A stretch of DNA of 64,000 bases from Oceanobacillus sp. FSL K6-2867 (GTDB lineage Bacteria; Bacillota; Bacilli; Bacillales; Amphibacillaceae). Made by a program: the position numbers and the translations under genes. How positions within the stretch are numbered: the first letter of the stretch is position 1; each line of letters begins with the position of its first letter. The stretch covers positions 3,658,001 to 3,722,000 of the forward strand of contig NZ_CP150144.1 of NCBI RefSeq assembly GCF_037963145.1. The letters are read 5' to 3'. Below the pieces are notes generated by a model that was not told the origin of the DNA, searched no databases, and was given only the letters and a program-made list of their open reading frames with translations. Below, in pieces: positions 20,069 through 31,631 of the stretch.

Positions 20069-21603
20069 CTCAAAATAAATTAGCTGCATTAATCATTTTG
20101 GATGGATATGCGATTCGTGATGAAGTGATGGGAAATGCAGTCAAACAAGCAAGTACACCTAACTTTGATCGATATTGGGAGGAATATGCCCATAATCAAT
20201 TGATCGCAAGTGGAAACGCCGTAGGATTGCCTGAAGGTCAAATGGGGAATTCGGAAGTAGGTCATTTGAATATTGGTGCTGGTCGCGTTGTTTATCAAAG
20301 TTTGACACGTGTGAATATGTCCATTGAGGAAGGAGACTTTTTCAAGGTCGAGGCTTTTCTCAGATCGATTCACCATGCGAAAACGAATGATAAGGCATTG
20401 CACTTGTTTGGATTATTATCTGATGGTGGTGTGCATAGCCACATCAGTCATTTATTCGCATTGCTGAAACTAGCGAAGGATAGTGGTCTGGAAAAAGTAT
20501 ATATACATGCATTTCTAGATGGTCGAGACGTCGGCCCACAAACTGCAGGTAAATATATTGCTGAGACCGAAGAAAAGATCCGTGAGCTTGGAATAGGTGA
20601 AATTGCAACCGTTTCTGGACGTTATTATTCTATGGACCGGGATAAACGCTGGGATCGTGTTCAGAAGGCGTATGAAGCAATGGTTCAAGGGAAAGGGCCG
20701 AAGTATAAACACGCAATGGATGTTGTTAACGATAATTATGAAAATGGAATTTATGACGAGTTTGTTATTCCGTCCGTTATCGTTGATGAAAATGATAAGC
20801 CTGTAGGACAAATCCAAGATAATGATTCCATTATTTTCTATAATTTCCGCCCGGATAGAGCGATTCAAATTTCACGTACATTTGCAAATGCAGATTTCCG
20901 TGATTTTGACCGCGGCGAAAATGTGCCAAAAGACTTGGACTTTGTGATGCTGACGAATTTCAGTGAAACGGTTGATGGTTTTGTTGCTTATGAACCAATC
21001 AATCTGGATAATACGGTAGGTGAAGTGCTGGCCCAGAATAATCTGAAACAGCTGCGTATTGCCGAAACGGAGAAATACCCACACGTAACCTTTTTCATGA
21101 GTGGTGGACGTGAAGCGGAATTCCCAGGTGAAAAACGAATTTTGATTGATTCACCTAAGGTTGCAACGTATGATTTAAAACCAGAAATGAGTGCGTATGA
21201 AGTGACTGATGCACTGCTTACTGAGCTTGATAAAGGCGAACAGAATGCAATCATCCTAAACTTTGCGAATCCTGATATGGTCGGACATTCAGGTAAACTG
21301 CAGCCAACTATTGATGCGATTCAAGCGGTTGATCAATGCTTAGGTAAAATCGTTGACAAAATTATAGAACTAGGTGGACATGCAATCATTACTGCGGACC
21401 ATGGTAACTCTGATGAGGTTGTTACGCTAGATGGAGATCCAATGACTGCGCACACTACCAATCCAGTACCAGTAATTGTAACAAAAGATAATATTCAATT
21501 ACGCGATGGTGGTATCCTTGCAGATCTATCACCAACATTATTGGATTTATTAGATGTTGTAAAACCAGAAGAAATGACCGGAGAGTCGCTAATTATTAAA
21601 TGA
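20065..21603 (+). CDS. gpmI: 2,3-bisphosphoglycerate-independent phosphoglycerate mutase
   Basis: A 512-aa two-domain manganese enzyme of the alkaline-phosphatase superfamily that isomerises 3- and 2-phosphoglycerate. The catalytic serine lies in [15 protein letters not shown]. Metal ligands appear in ILDGYA near the N terminus, in NPDMVGHSG and in TADHGNSD. The manganese-dependent, pH-sensitive iPGM type is normal in Firmicutes. It overlaps tpiA by 4 bases. Confidence 0.97.
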   Translation: MTQNKLAALIILDGYAIRDEVMGNAVKQASTPNFDRYWEEYAHNQLIASGNAVGLPEGQMGNSEVGHLNIGAGRVVYQSLTRVNMSIEEGDFFKVEAFLRSIHHAKTNDKALHLFGLLSDGGVHSHISHLFALLKLAKDSGLEKVYIHAFLDGRDVGPQTAGKYIAETEEKIRELGIGEIATVSGRYYSMDRDKRWDRVQKAYEAMVQGKGPKYKHAMDVVNDNYENGIYDEFVIPSVIVDENDKPVGQIQDNDSIIFYNFRPDRAIQISRTFANADFRDFDRGENVPKDLDFVMLTNFSETVDGFVAYEPINLDNTVGEVLAQNNLKQLRIAETEKYPHVTFFMSGGREAEFPGEKRILIDSPKVATYDLKPEMSAYEVTDALLTELDKGEQNAIILNFANPDMVGHSGKLQPTIDAIQAVDQCLGKIVDKIIELGGHAIITADHGNSDEVVTLDGDPMTAHTTNPVPVIVTKDNIQLRDGGILADLSPTLLDLLDVVKPEEMTGESLIIK

Positions 21604-21632
21604 TAACTACAAATAAAAATTACAAACAATAG

Positions 21633-22940
<1,308 letters not shown>

Positions 22941-22951
22941 TAAATTTGGAT

Positions 22952-22979
22952 AAGAGGCGGTGAAAATCCGCCTCTTTTC
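22952..22979 (+). terminator. Terminator after eno
   Basis: AAGAGGCGG pairs with CCGCCTCTT around a TGAAAAT loop and T residues follow. Confidence 0.9.
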
Positions 22980-23062
22980 TTTTGGATGAAAAAAGGTATA
23001 GAAAGTCTCTTTCTGTAATACAGTTAACTAAATGTAATTATCTTACAGGGAGAGGGACTTAC

Positions 23063-24037
23063 GTGGCTAAAAAAGTATTGCTTTTTGGCGATATCGGTAT
23101 TGATGATACAATTGCTATTCTCTACGCATATATGAATGATGAAATTGATATTGTTGGGCTGGTTGCGGATTATGGAAATATATCAAGGGAAAATGCTTTA
23201 GCAAACATTCAATATGTAAAAAGTCTATTTGATACGGAAGAAATTGAAGATGTCAAAATCATTGCAGGTGCTGAAATACCAATGACTGGGGAACCTCCTG
23301 TATATGTACCGGAAATCCATGGGGAATATGGACTTGGTCCAATTATACCTGAGACAGATGGACAAAATTTAATCAGTGAAAACTTCCATGATATTGTAGA
23401 AATAATTGAACAATATCAACAGGAATTAGTCATTGTGAACATTGGTCGTTTAACATCACTTGCTACGATGTTCTTATTGTATCAGGATCTAATGAAAAAG
23501 GTAGGAAGCTACTATGTAATGGGTGGCGCATTTTGGGTACCTGGAAATGTAACTGCCGTCTCTGAAGCGAATTTTCATGGTGATCCAGTTGCTGCTCAGC
23601 TAGTGTTAGCGAATACTGATAACGTTACAATTATTCCATTGAATGTAACGCAGCAAGCGATCGCTACACCAGAAATGGTAGATTATATTGATCAAGTGGG
23701 CGGACTTCCTATTGTGAAAACGTTATTGGATTATTACTACGAATATTATAAGGAGAGGGACCCGAACATCCAAGGAAGTCCGCTTCACGATGTTCTTACA
23801 TTAATGGCGATTAATAACGAAGACATGTTCACCTTCCAGGATTTACCGGTGCAAATTGTTCAGGCTCGAGAGGGTACAGAGCGAGGACAAAGCATCGCTG
23901 ACATTCGTCCATATGCGAATCTTGAAGAGGATGCTGAAGAAGAGACCCGAAGAACACATCGTATTGCCTTCGGACTTGATTATCCAAGGTTTTATACGCG
24001 TTTTATGACTGTTATGTCAGGCCAGCGTTTCGAGTAA
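23063..24037 (+). CDS. Nucleoside hydrolase (IUNH family)
   Basis: A 324-aa member of the inosine-uridine preferring nucleoside hydrolase family, which splits ribonucleosides to base plus ribose. The calcium-site motif near the N terminus reads FGDIGIDD, so the first aspartate of the usual DxDxxxDD is replaced by glycine. A second motif GGAFWVPGNVT and the C-terminal HDVLTLM segment are present. The GTG start follows GGGAGAGGG; an in-frame ATG at 22982 lies in the eno terminator. With one ligand changed, activity or substrate may differ from the classic enzymes. Confidence 0.8.
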   Translation: MAKKVLLFGDIGIDDTIAILYAYMNDEIDIVGLVADYGNISRENALANIQYVKSLFDTEEIEDVKIIAGAEIPMTGEPPVYVPEIHGEYGLGPIIPETDGQNLISENFHDIVEIIEQYQQELVIVNIGRLTSLATMFLLYQDLMKKVGSYYVMGGAFWVPGNVTAVSEANFHGDPVAAQLVLANTDNVTIIPLNVTQQAIATPEMVDYIDQVGGLPIVKTLLDYYYEYYKERDPNIQGSPLHDVLTLMAINNEDMFTFQDLPVQIVQAREGTERGQSIADIRPYANLEEDAEEETRRTHRIAFGLDYPRFYTRFMTVMSGQRFE

Positions 24038-24044
24038 ATGTTAA

Positions 24045-24088
24045 GCATAAAAGTGATATGACTTTAACTATCGCTTTTATGTTTTTTT
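24045..24088 (+). terminator. Terminator after the nucleoside hydrolase gene
   Basis: CATAAAAGTGATA pairs with TATCGCTTTTATG with one mismatch and seven T residues follow. Confidence 0.85.
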
Positions 24089-24121
24089 ATGCTAGTCTAT
24101 TGGAATAGGAGGTGATGAAAA

Positions 24122-24700
24122 ATTGATATTTTAAAAGCAATTCAAGAACGCAGAACCATTCATTCCTTTAAACAGCAAGAAGTGGACAAAGCATTATTGA
24201 AAAAAATATTTACATATGGAACCTGGGCACCGACGCATTATATGAAGGAACCATGGAAAATTAAAGTATACCAGGGAAAAGGAAAACAGGACTTTGTTGG
24301 GTCCATTATACAAAGCTATCAACGGATTGGAATGATCAAACAGGGCAATGATCCAAAAACAGTGAAAATGATTGCTTCAATGACAAAATTCCTTCTGGAT
24401 ATTCCTCATCATGCACTGATTTATTTTGAAATTGAAGATGACTCCATTCGCTATGAAGAAGACTTTGCAGCAGTGTGTGCATTTATTCAAAATGTACAGC
24501 TAGCAGCATGGGGATATGGTGTAGGCATGCTCTGGACGATAACACCCTATATGCACGATAAAGAATTTATGAAAGCCATAGGTTTAAAGGAAAGCAAAAC
24601 AAAGATTGCAGCTGTTATGCAAATTGGCTATCCAGAAAAAATTCCGCACAATAAAGGAAGAAGTCCGATTGAGGAAAAATTGACTTTTATTGAGACATAG
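24122..24700 (+). CDS. Nitroreductase family protein with a probable ATT start codon
   Basis: A 192-aa flavin-dependent nitroreductase of the YdjA/YfkO-like group. The typical N-terminal FMN-binding opening ILKAIQERRTIHSF starts right at the beginning of this frame and continues into KIFTYGTWAPTHY. The conserved AWGYGVGMLW segment is near residue 140. The first ATG or GTG lies 48-60 bases later and would remove the FMN-binding arginines. ATT at 24122 is 9 bases after a perfect AGGAGG and is the only reasonable start. The physiological substrate is unknown. Confidence 0.85.
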   Translation: MDILKAIQERRTIHSFKQQEVDKALLKKIFTYGTWAPTHYMKEPWKIKVYQGKGKQDFVGSIIQSYQRIGMIKQGNDPKTVKMIASMTKFLLDIPHHALIYFEIEDDSIRYEEDFAAVCAFIQNVQLAAWGYGVGMLWTITPYMHDKEFMKAIGLKESKTKIAAVMQIGYPEKIPHNKGRSPIEEKLTFIET

Positions 24701-24881
24701 CGCTCAATTGGGTAAGAATTGATTCTCTATCCTCAACCCAAGAAAATCAATTACTTAAGGAGCAAAGGTACGACCCGCCGAACAAAATAATTATCTTAAC
24801 TTGGGAGCGTGCACGCTTAATCAAATTGGTTTATTGCAAAAGACTCAAAAATGCTTGTTTATCCCATTTTATAAAATCGCT

Positions 24882-24918
24882 AAAAAAAGCGCTTGAACCA
24901 AAAAAAGTCCAAGCGCTA
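24882..24918 (-). terminator. Terminator of ptsI (minus strand)
   Basis: On the minus strand AGCGCTTGGAC pairs with TTCAAGCGCT and seven T residues follow. The 180 bases between the nitroreductase stop and this hairpin hold nothing recognised. Confidence 0.85.
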
Positions 24919-24928
24919 TATCAAAAAC

Positions 24929-26641
24929 TTATTCTGTTTTTTCTTTAATGAATTCTACAACTTCTTCAGCAGTTCCCATAGCTAGTATATCTTCTTTATA
25001 GGAAACCATTTTCTCTTTGGAAAGGCTACGGATTTGCGTACGAGCAGGTAATATTGATGTTGCACTCATACTAAACTCGTCTAATCCAAGACCTAATAAA
25101 ATCGGAATTGCAATAGAATCCCCAGCCATTTCTCCGCACATACCAACCCATTTACCTTCTTGATGTGCTGCTTCGATAACCGTGTTTACGAGGTTAAGGA
25201 TTGCAGGATGGTATGGTTGATACAGATAAGAAACCTGTTCATTCATTCGGTCTGCTGCCATTGTATATTGAATTAAATCGTTCGTTCCAATACTGAAGAA
25301 ATCTACTTCCTTCGCAAATTGTTTAGCAATTACAGCAGTTGAAGGAATTTCTACCATGATTCCAACTTCGATATCATCGGATACTTTCACGCCATCTGCT
25401 TTTAAAGATTCTTTTTCATCAAGCAGGATTGCTTTGGCTTGACGGAATTCTTCTAATGTTGCAATCATCGGGAACATAATTTTTAAGTTGCCATATGCAC
25501 TCGCACGCAGCAGTGCACGTAGCTGTGGACGGAAAACATGCTCGTTATCTAAACAGAAACGAATTGCACGGTAACCTAAAAATGGGTTCATTTCCTTTGG
25601 CAGATCTAAATAGCTAAGCTCTTTGTCTCCGCCAACATCCAATGTTCTTACTACAACAGGCTTATCACCCATTTGCTCTAAGACGGATTTATATGCTTCA
25701 TACTGCTCGTCCTCAGAAGGGAGCTCTGATTTGCCCATGTACAGGAATTCTGTGCGGTAAAGACCGACACCCTCTCCACCATTGTTTAACACACCTGCTA
25801 CGTCATCTGGTGTACCAATATTACCTGCTAATTCTACTTGCTCACCATCGTTGGAGAATGTAGGCTCGTCCTTCAGTTTTGCCCATTCCTCTTGTTGTTG
25901 CGCATAAGCTTCCTGTTTATTGCGATAAGTTTCCAGTTCTTCCTCAGTAGGGTTGATAATAATATTACCCTCAAGTCCATCAACGATTATTAAATCGTCT
26001 TTTGCCACAGTAGAGGTAATGTTCTTTGTTCCTACTACTGCAGGGATTTCAAGTGATCTTGCCATAATAGCGGAATGAGAAGTTCGACCGCCTATATCAG
26101 TAGCAAACCCTTTCACGAATTCGCGATTTAGTTGTGCAGTATCTGAAGGGGTAAGGTCATTCGCAATCACAATTACTTGTTCGTTTATTAAAGCGGGATC
26201 AGGGAAGCTTGCTCCTAACAAATGTGCAAGTACGCGTTTTGTAACATCTTGAATATCAGCAGCACGTTCCCGCATATATTCATTATCCATAGCTTTAAAC
26301 ATATCAATAAACATTGTTGCAACTTCATCCAGTGCAGCCTCAGCATTTACCTTTTCAGTGGTAATCTTGTCTTTCATCGGATTGACAAGCTCAGGGTCAC
26401 TAAGCACTAATAGATGTGCAGAGAAAATTTCTGCGTGTTCTTCATCGATTTCTTTTCTTGTATGCTCTTTAATTCTTTCTAGCTCTTGCTTTGAGATTGC
26501 TAAAGCTTGGTCCAGGCGTTCGACCTCTTTATCTGTATCTTCAATTATAACCTTTTCAAACGATAAATCCGGCGCTTTCAATTCATAAGCTTTTGCAATT
26601 GCAATGCCGGATGATGCAGCTATTCCCATTACTTTCTTCAT
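24929..26641 (-). CDS. ptsI: Phosphoenolpyruvate-protein phosphotransferase (PTS enzyme I)
   Basis: A 570-aa cytoplasmic kinase that takes phosphate from phosphoenolpyruvate and passes it to HPr, the first step of all PTS sugar uptake. The active-site histidine is in [12 protein letters not shown]. The PEP-binding C-terminal barrel has [31 protein letters not shown] and the catalytic cysteine in GMCGEMAGD. The start chosen is the ATG giving [11 protein letters not shown], preceded by AAAGGA; longer in-frame starts extend into the leader. It is unusual that no ptsH lies upstream: the next gene is a hydrolase. Confidence 0.93.
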   Translation of the reverse strand: MKKVMGIAASSGIAIAKAYELKAPDLSFEKVIIEDTDKEVERLDQALAISKQELERIKEHTRKEIDEEHAEIFSAHLLVLSDPELVNPMKDKITTEKVNAEAALDEVATMFIDMFKAMDNEYMRERAADIQDVTKRVLAHLLGASFPDPALINEQVIVIANDLTPSDTAQLNREFVKGFATDIGGRTSHSAIMARSLEIPAVVGTKNITSTVAKDDLIIVDGLEGNIIINPTEEELETYRNKQEAYAQQQEEWAKLKDEPTFSNDGEQVELAGNIGTPDDVAGVLNNGGEGVGLYRTEFLYMGKSELPSEDEQYEAYKSVLEQMGDKPVVVRTLDVGGDKELSYLDLPKEMNPFLGYRAIRFCLDNEHVFRPQLRALLRASAYGNLKIMFPMIATLEEFRQAKAILLDEKESLKADGVKVSDDIEVGIMVEIPSTAVIAKQFAKEVDFFSIGTNDLIQYTMAADRMNEQVSYLYQPYHPAILNLVNTVIEAAHQEGKWVGMCGEMAGDSIAIPILLGLGLDEFSMSATSILPARTQIRSLSKEKMVSYKEDILAMGTAEEVVEFIKEKTE

Positions 26642-26816
26642 GATGCTAGAGTCCATCCTTTCAATATAAAAGAGTTTAGAAAAATTTGGCACTTGCCAGG
26701 TCCCTGAGCAGTTGCCTTTCACTTTGAAAATAGGAAGTTTAATACTTTCTCATTTAGCAAAAAACAATCCATATTCATTTTACCGTCATGCAAATACACT
26801 TGCAAGCAAATGATTG

Positions 26817-27728
26817 TTACAAATGAAGCACAATCCATCTATTAATATCAGTAAATATTTCCATTCTATTGATTTCGTTCAATATTTCATGTCGACCGTC
26901 AGGATAGAGCATGACCGTTATGCTTTCTAGTCCAGTTTTTTCATATATGCCAGCGGTTTTCCAAACACCTTTTCCATAATCTCCTACTGGATCAGCATCA
27001 CCACTAATGATTAGCATTGGAAGATCTTTACGTATCGATTGATTCCGTTTTTTATTTTGCATAGAAAGAATACCGGATAGCAAATCATAGAAAAATCTGC
27101 CTGTGGGAACAAAACCGGAAAAAGGATCTTTAACGTATTCCTGAATAATTGCTTCATCCCTTGATAACCACTCGTATCCATGCTTTTTATCGTTTATTTT
27201 TTGGTTATTCCTGCTAAAAGACAGGTGGTTCATAAGATTAGATTGCTTTTTGGGTGGCAATACTTTCGCAAGTATTTTGCCAAGTGCAGATACACCAGTT
27301 GAGAAATAACCAGTGCCTGATAGAATGACTCCATCAATTAGATGACTATAGTTTTGTAGATAGTTTCTTGCTAGAAAGGACCCCATACTATGACCGAAGA
27401 GAAAAATCGGAGTGTGAGGATACTGGAGCCTAATATGCTGTGTTATCGCGTACAAGTCATCTGCTGTCTTTAGAAATCCATCATGATCTGCAAAATAACC
27501 TTGCAAACCTTGTCTTTCACCTGTTTTACCATGCCCCCTATGGTCATTCCCATACACGGCAAAACCCTTTTCAACTAAAAACGTGGCAAATTCATTATAT
27601 CGTTCAATATGTTCGACCATCCCATGTGCCAGCTGGATAATGGCTTTGGGTGTTTGATTCTCGGTATACCATTTCTTTACATAAACAGCAGTTTCATCGT
27701 TCATCGTAAGCCAAAAGGTATGTTCCAT
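26817..27728 (-). CDS. Monoacylglycerol-lipase-like alpha/beta hydrolase
   Basis: A 303-aa hydrolase of the serine aminopeptidase S33 / lysophospholipase group. The elements are the oxyanion loop in QLAHGMVEH, GNDHRGHGKTG, the nucleophile elbow GHSMGS, the acid in ISGDADPVGD and the histidine in GRHEILNE. No signal peptide is seen. AGGAGG before the ATG is clear on the minus strand. It is transcribed towards ptsI with a gap of about 175 bases, so it may be separate. Confidence 0.85.
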   Translation of the reverse strand: MEHTFWLTMNDETAVYVKKWYTENQTPKAIIQLAHGMVEHIERYNEFATFLVEKGFAVYGNDHRGHGKTGERQGLQGYFADHDGFLKTADDLYAITQHIRLQYPHTPIFLFGHSMGSFLARNYLQNYSHLIDGVILSGTGYFSTGVSALGKILAKVLPPKKQSNLMNHLSFSRNNQKINDKKHGYEWLSRDEAIIQEYVKDPFSGFVPTGRFFYDLLSGILSMQNKKRNQSIRKDLPMLIISGDADPVGDYGKGVWKTAGIYEKTGLESITVMLYPDGRHEILNEINRMEIFTDINRWIVLHL

Positions 27729-27891
27729 ATATAATCCTCCCCAATATATCGCTCTTTATATTTATATTAAAAGGAAAGTATTATTTCGTCTAAGTTTAAT
27801 GTAAATTAAATATGATTTATCTTGCTAGTTTTAATTGAAATATGATAAAGTAACATGTAGGTATTGTCGGTGCAGGAGGAGGTCATGAAAC

Positions 27892-28125
27892 ATGGCAAGT
27901 GTTGTGAATATATTATTAGTAATTGATGCAATTGTGATGATAGCTTTAGTACTATTACAATCTGGAAAAAGCGCTGGGCTTTCCGGAGCTATCTCAGGTG
28001 GTGCAGAGCAATTATTCGGTAAGCAAAAGGCACGTGGGATTGATTTAATTCTCCATCGTGGAACGGTGATTACTGGCGTATTGTTCTTTATATTAGCTTT
28101 TTTAAGTGCATATGTATTACAATAG
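27892..28125 (+). CDS. secG: Preprotein translocase subunit SecG
   Basis: A 77-aa membrane protein with two helices ([19 protein letters not shown] and [15 protein letters not shown]) flanking the conserved [21 protein letters not shown] loop. It helps SecYE-SecA move unfolded proteins across the membrane. The secG-esterase-rnr-smpB-ssrA order is conserved in Firmicutes. AGGAGGTCATG precedes the ATG. Confidence 0.95.
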   Translation: MASVVNILLVIDAIVMIALVLLQSGKSAGLSGAISGGAEQLFGKQKARGIDLILHRGTVITGVLFFILAFLSAYVLQ

Positions 28126-28132
28126 ATAATAA

Positions 28133-28166
28133 TCCCTTGTCACGAATATGTGATAAGGGTTTTTTA
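28133..28166 (+). terminator. Terminator after secG
   Basis: CCCTTGTCAC pairs with GTGATAAGGG and seven T residues follow. Confidence 0.88.
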
Positions 28167-28239
28167 ATGTTAAATGATGTATAGTTATCCATAAAGGATA
28201 GAGTAATAAGAGGAATATGCAAGGAGTTGTCACAGAATA

Positions 28240-28986
28240 ATGAAAATCAAACTACCACAACCTTTTACGTTTGAAGCAGGACCGCGTGCTGTTTTATTAT
28301 TGCATGGATTTACAGGACATACCGCAGATGTAAGAATGCTCGGCAGATTCTTAGAAAAGAAAGGCTATACAAGTCATGCACCTATTTACAGGGGGCACGG
28401 ATTGCCGCCGGAAGAATTGATTAAATCTAATCCAAATGAATGGTGGGAAGATGTTAATCAAGCATTGCAGCATTTAAAGAATCTTGGCTATGAAGAGATT
28501 GCTGTTGCCGGACTTTCGCTTGGCGGTGTTTTAGGGCTGAAGCTTGCTTATTCAACAAATATTAAAGCAATGATCCCGATGTGCGCTCCAATGTTCTTCG
28601 ATAATGAAACCCAGCTGAATCAGGGTTTTAAGGCTTTTTCTAAGGAATTTAAGCAATTAGAAGGAAAAGATGAAGCAACAATTGAACAAGAAGTAGCTTC
28701 ACTTGTTGAAAATTCGAAGGAGCTTTTTGCTGGATTGGGTAAAACCATTACTGAAGTGAAAAATAATATTGACACCATCTATACACCGGTATTTGTCGTA
28801 CAAGCGAGACAGGACAGAATGATTAACACGGAAAGTGCGACCTACATTTACGAAAATGTTGAATCGGATGTTAAAGAGCTAACGTGGTATGAAGATTCTG
28901 GTCATGTAATTACATTGGATAAAGAAAAGGATCAATTACATGAGGATATTTATCAATTTTTAGAGAGCTTGGATTGGAAACAATGA
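28240..28986 (+). CDS. est: Carboxylesterase (Est30/YvaK type)
   Basis: A 248-aa cytoplasmic esterase. It has the LLLHGFTGHTADVRMLG opening, the nucleophile elbow GLSLGG, the acid in VVQARQDRMI and the histidine in DSGHVITLD. Length and motifs match Geobacillus Est30 and B. subtilis YvaK, monomeric esterases for short-chain esters. Its place between secG and rnr is conserved though its role there is unknown. The ribosome site is AAGGAG. Confidence 0.9.
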   Translation: MKIKLPQPFTFEAGPRAVLLLHGFTGHTADVRMLGRFLEKKGYTSHAPIYRGHGLPPEELIKSNPNEWWEDVNQALQHLKNLGYEEIAVAGLSLGGVLGLKLAYSTNIKAMIPMCAPMFFDNETQLNQGFKAFSKEFKQLEGKDEATIEQEVASLVENSKELFAGLGKTITEVKNNIDTIYTPVFVVQARQDRMINTESATYIYENVESDVKELTWYEDSGHVITLDKEKDQLHEDIYQFLESLDWKQ

Positions 28987-29034
28987 TTAAATAAGTGAAA
29001 AAAGAGGAAGAATAAAATGAAAGAGGGTGAGCAG

Positions 29035-31251
29035 ATGAAAGAAAGAATACTTGAGTTTTTTAAAGAAAATAATATGAAGCCTTTGGCGGTAGATGAAATA
29101 GAACGAGAGCTTGAGATTGATGATTCGGTCGATTTTAAGGAGCTTGTAAAAGCATTGAATGTGCTGGAAGAAAACGGTGACCTTGTTCGAACACGCAAAA
29201 ATCGCTTTGGTCTACCAGACAAAATGAATCTCGTTAAAGGGAAAATCCAAATGCATGCTAAGGGATTTGCTTTTTTAATCCCAGAAGATGAGGAATCTAA
29301 GGATGTTTATATTCATGCAAATGATTTAGGCTCGGCAATGAATAATGATAAAGTGCTCGTTCGTTTGGAAAAAACAGGTACTGAGGGAAATCGTCCAGAA
29401 GGAAAGGTTATCCGTATATTGGAGCGTTCCGTTATACAAGTTGTTGGAACATTTGAAGACAATCGAGCATTTGGTTTCGTTATTGCCGATGATAAGCGGA
29501 TTCCTAACGATATTTTTATCCCAAAAGGCAGTTCACATGGAGCAGTAAGCGGGCATAAAGTTATTGCGCGAATTACAAAATATCCAGAAGGAAGAATGAG
29601 TGCTGAGGGAGAAATTATTCATATTCTAGGGCACAAGAACGATCCGGGAATTGATATCATTTCAATTATATATAAGCATGGGATTGCAATTGATTTTCCA
29701 GAAGAAGTATTGGAGCAAGCAACGAATACGCCAGACGCCATTGCGCCTGAGGAATTAGAAGGCAGACGTGATTTGCGTGATGAAATGATTGTTACAATTG
29801 ATGGTGCTGATGCGAAGGACTTGGATGACGCGGTAACGGTTAAGCAATTAGAGAATGGCAACTACAAGCTTGGTGTTTATATTGCGGATGTAAGCTATTA
29901 TATAAAAGAAGGTTCAGCAATGGATGCAGAAGCCTATGAACGCGGAACTAGCGTCTATTTAGTTGATCGCGTAATTCCAATGATTCCCCATCGCCTATCA
30001 AATGGGATTTGTTCGTTGAATCCGCAAGTGGACAGATTGACGCTTGGGTGTGAGATGGAGATTAACACTAGTGGACAAGTAGTGAGCCATGAAATTTTCC
30101 AAAGTGTAATTAACACAACAGAGCGTATGACGTATCATGATGTGAATCGGATTTTAGCAGATAAAGATCCTGAACTTCGTGCAAAATATGAACCACTTGT
30201 ACCGATGTTTGAGCAAATGGAAGAGCTTGCTAAAATTTTACGTTCGAAGCGTATGGGACGTGGTGCAATTGACTTCGATTTTAAAGAAGCAAAGGTGCTT
30301 GTTGACGAGAGTGGAAGACCGACAGATGTGGTTATTCGTGAGCGTTCTGTAGGAGAACGTCTCATTGAAGAATTTATGCTGGCGGCGAATGAAACGGTCG
30401 CGGAACATTTCCATTGGCTGGATGTTCCATTTATTCACCGAATCCATGAGGATCCGGACGAAGGGAAATTGGAAAAGTTTTTTGACTTTCTTGCAGGTCT
30501 AGGTGTTTCCGTTAAGGGGACTGCCAATGAAGTGCATCCACAGGCATTACAAAAGGTGCTCGAATCATTGGAAGGTGAGCCAGAGGAAATGATTGTTTCT
30601 AAATTAATGCTTCGTTCCATGAAACAAGCAAAATACGATCCACAGGGAATTGGACACTTTGGGTTGGCAACTGAATTCTACACACATTTCACATCACCGA
30701 TTCGCAGGTACCCAGATTTGATTGTTCATCGCTTAATTCGTACCTATTTGATTAATCAGCAGATGGACAAGGGTACGCAAAAGCATTGGAAAGAAAAATT
30801 GCCGGAAATTGCAAGGCATACATCTGAACGAGAACGAAGAGCTGTGGATGCGGAACGTGATACGGATGATTTGAAAAAGGCAGAATTCATGAAAGACAAA
30901 ATCGGTGAAGAGTTCACGGGTGTCATTAGTTCTGTTATGAATTTTGGAATGTTTGTAGAGCTTGAAAATACCATTGAAGGTCTTGTACATGTCAGCTATT
31001 TAACCGACGATTATTACCACTTTGATGAGCGGGCTCACGCTTTAATTGGAGAACGAACTGCAAATATCTACCGGATTGGTGATGAGGTTGAAGTAAAAGT
31101 AGTTAGCGTCAATACAGATGAACATACTGTCGATTTTGAACTGGCAGGAACGGGAGCGCGTAAAAAGCAAAACAGAAAACCAAGACCACCAAAAAAAGCT
31201 CTCCAATCAAATAAGACAAAGCCACAGAAAAAAAACAAAAAGAAAAAATGA
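29035..31251 (+). CDS. rnr: Ribonuclease R
   Basis: A 738-aa 3'-5' exoribonuclease that degrades structured RNA and takes part in tmRNA-dependent mRNA turnover. In order: an N-terminal helix-turn-helix ([12 protein letters not shown]), two cold-shock domains, the RNB catalytic domain with [12 protein letters not shown] acids, an S1 domain starting near [16 protein letters not shown], and a Lys-rich tail. The start at 29035 has GAGGGTG upstream; the in-frame ATG at 29017 also has AGAGGAAG, so six extra residues are possible. Confidence 0.95.
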   Translation: MKERILEFFKENNMKPLAVDEIERELEIDDSVDFKELVKALNVLEENGDLVRTRKNRFGLPDKMNLVKGKIQMHAKGFAFLIPEDEESKDVYIHANDLGSAMNNDKVLVRLEKTGTEGNRPEGKVIRILERSVIQVVGTFEDNRAFGFVIADDKRIPNDIFIPKGSSHGAVSGHKVIARITKYPEGRMSAEGEIIHILGHKNDPGIDIISIIYKHGIAIDFPEEVLEQATNTPDAIAPEELEGRRDLRDEMIVTIDGADAKDLDDAVTVKQLENGNYKLGVYIADVSYYIKEGSAMDAEAYERGTSVYLVDRVIPMIPHRLSNGICSLNPQVDRLTLGCEMEINTSGQVVSHEIFQSVINTTERMTYHDVNRILADKDPELRAKYEPLVPMFEQMEELAKILRSKRMGRGAIDFDFKEAKVLVDESGRPTDVVIRERSVGERLIEEFMLAANETVAEHFHWLDVPFIHRIHEDPDEGKLEKFFDFLAGLGVSVKGTANEVHPQALQKVLESLEGEPEEMIVSKLMLRSMKQAKYDPQGIGHFGLATEFYTHFTSPIRRYPDLIVHRLIRTYLINQQMDKGTQKHWKEKLPEIARHTSERERRAVDAERDTDDLKKAEFMKDKIGEEFTGVISSVMNFGMFVELENTIEGLVHVSYLTDDYYHFDERAHALIGERTANIYRIGDEVEVKVVSVNTDEHTVDFELAGTGARKKQNRKPRPPKKALQSNKTKPQKKNKKKK

Positions 31252-31279
31252 GCTAAACGTTAGGTTGGCTCATTTTTTC
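31243..31279 (+). terminator. Terminator after rnr
   Basis: AAAAAATGAGC pairs with GCTCATTTTTT; the hairpin overlaps the rnr stop codon. Confidence 0.88.
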
Positions 31280-31631
31280 TGCAGATTTGAACTTTGAGTC
31301 AGTTGCAAATCGGTATAGTAATCCTAAAATATTTTATTGACACCTTACATGGTGTCTTATAAACTACTTATAAAACTGTCACAAATCGTACAGGTGCAGC
31401 ATAATCTAGACTCAACAGTCTGGAAATTCAGAAATGTAACCAACTGCATCTTTGCTATGAAGGCATTTTATGTGTTAACGAAGTGAAACATCTTGATTAC
31501 AGGATAAAAAATGGTTTTAAAGCATTATTTATGGAGTGTTCTGCTTAAACCTTTTGAAGTAATGTTCCCAAGAGAAACAAGCACCTCATGGGTAATATCT
31601 CACTTTATAATTGAAGTTTGGAGGATTTTGG
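31280..31631. other. Non-coding stretch upstream of the ZIP transporter gene
   Basis: About 350 bases with no ORF. The hairpin GACACC-TTACAT-GGTGTC at 31339-31356 is preceded by TTTATT and could be regulatory. No metal riboswitch motif could be matched in it. Confidence 0.3.

Noticed and set aside
26685..26712. TTGGCACTTGCC as a possible sigma-54 promoter, prompted by sigL in the window
   Set aside because: The -12 element TTGCW is not at the required spacing after TGGCAC, and no bEBP gene is nearby.
31339..31610. Metal riboswitch (Mn or Ni/Co type) before zupT
   Set aside because: The conserved strings of these aptamers could not be matched; only a short hairpin is present.
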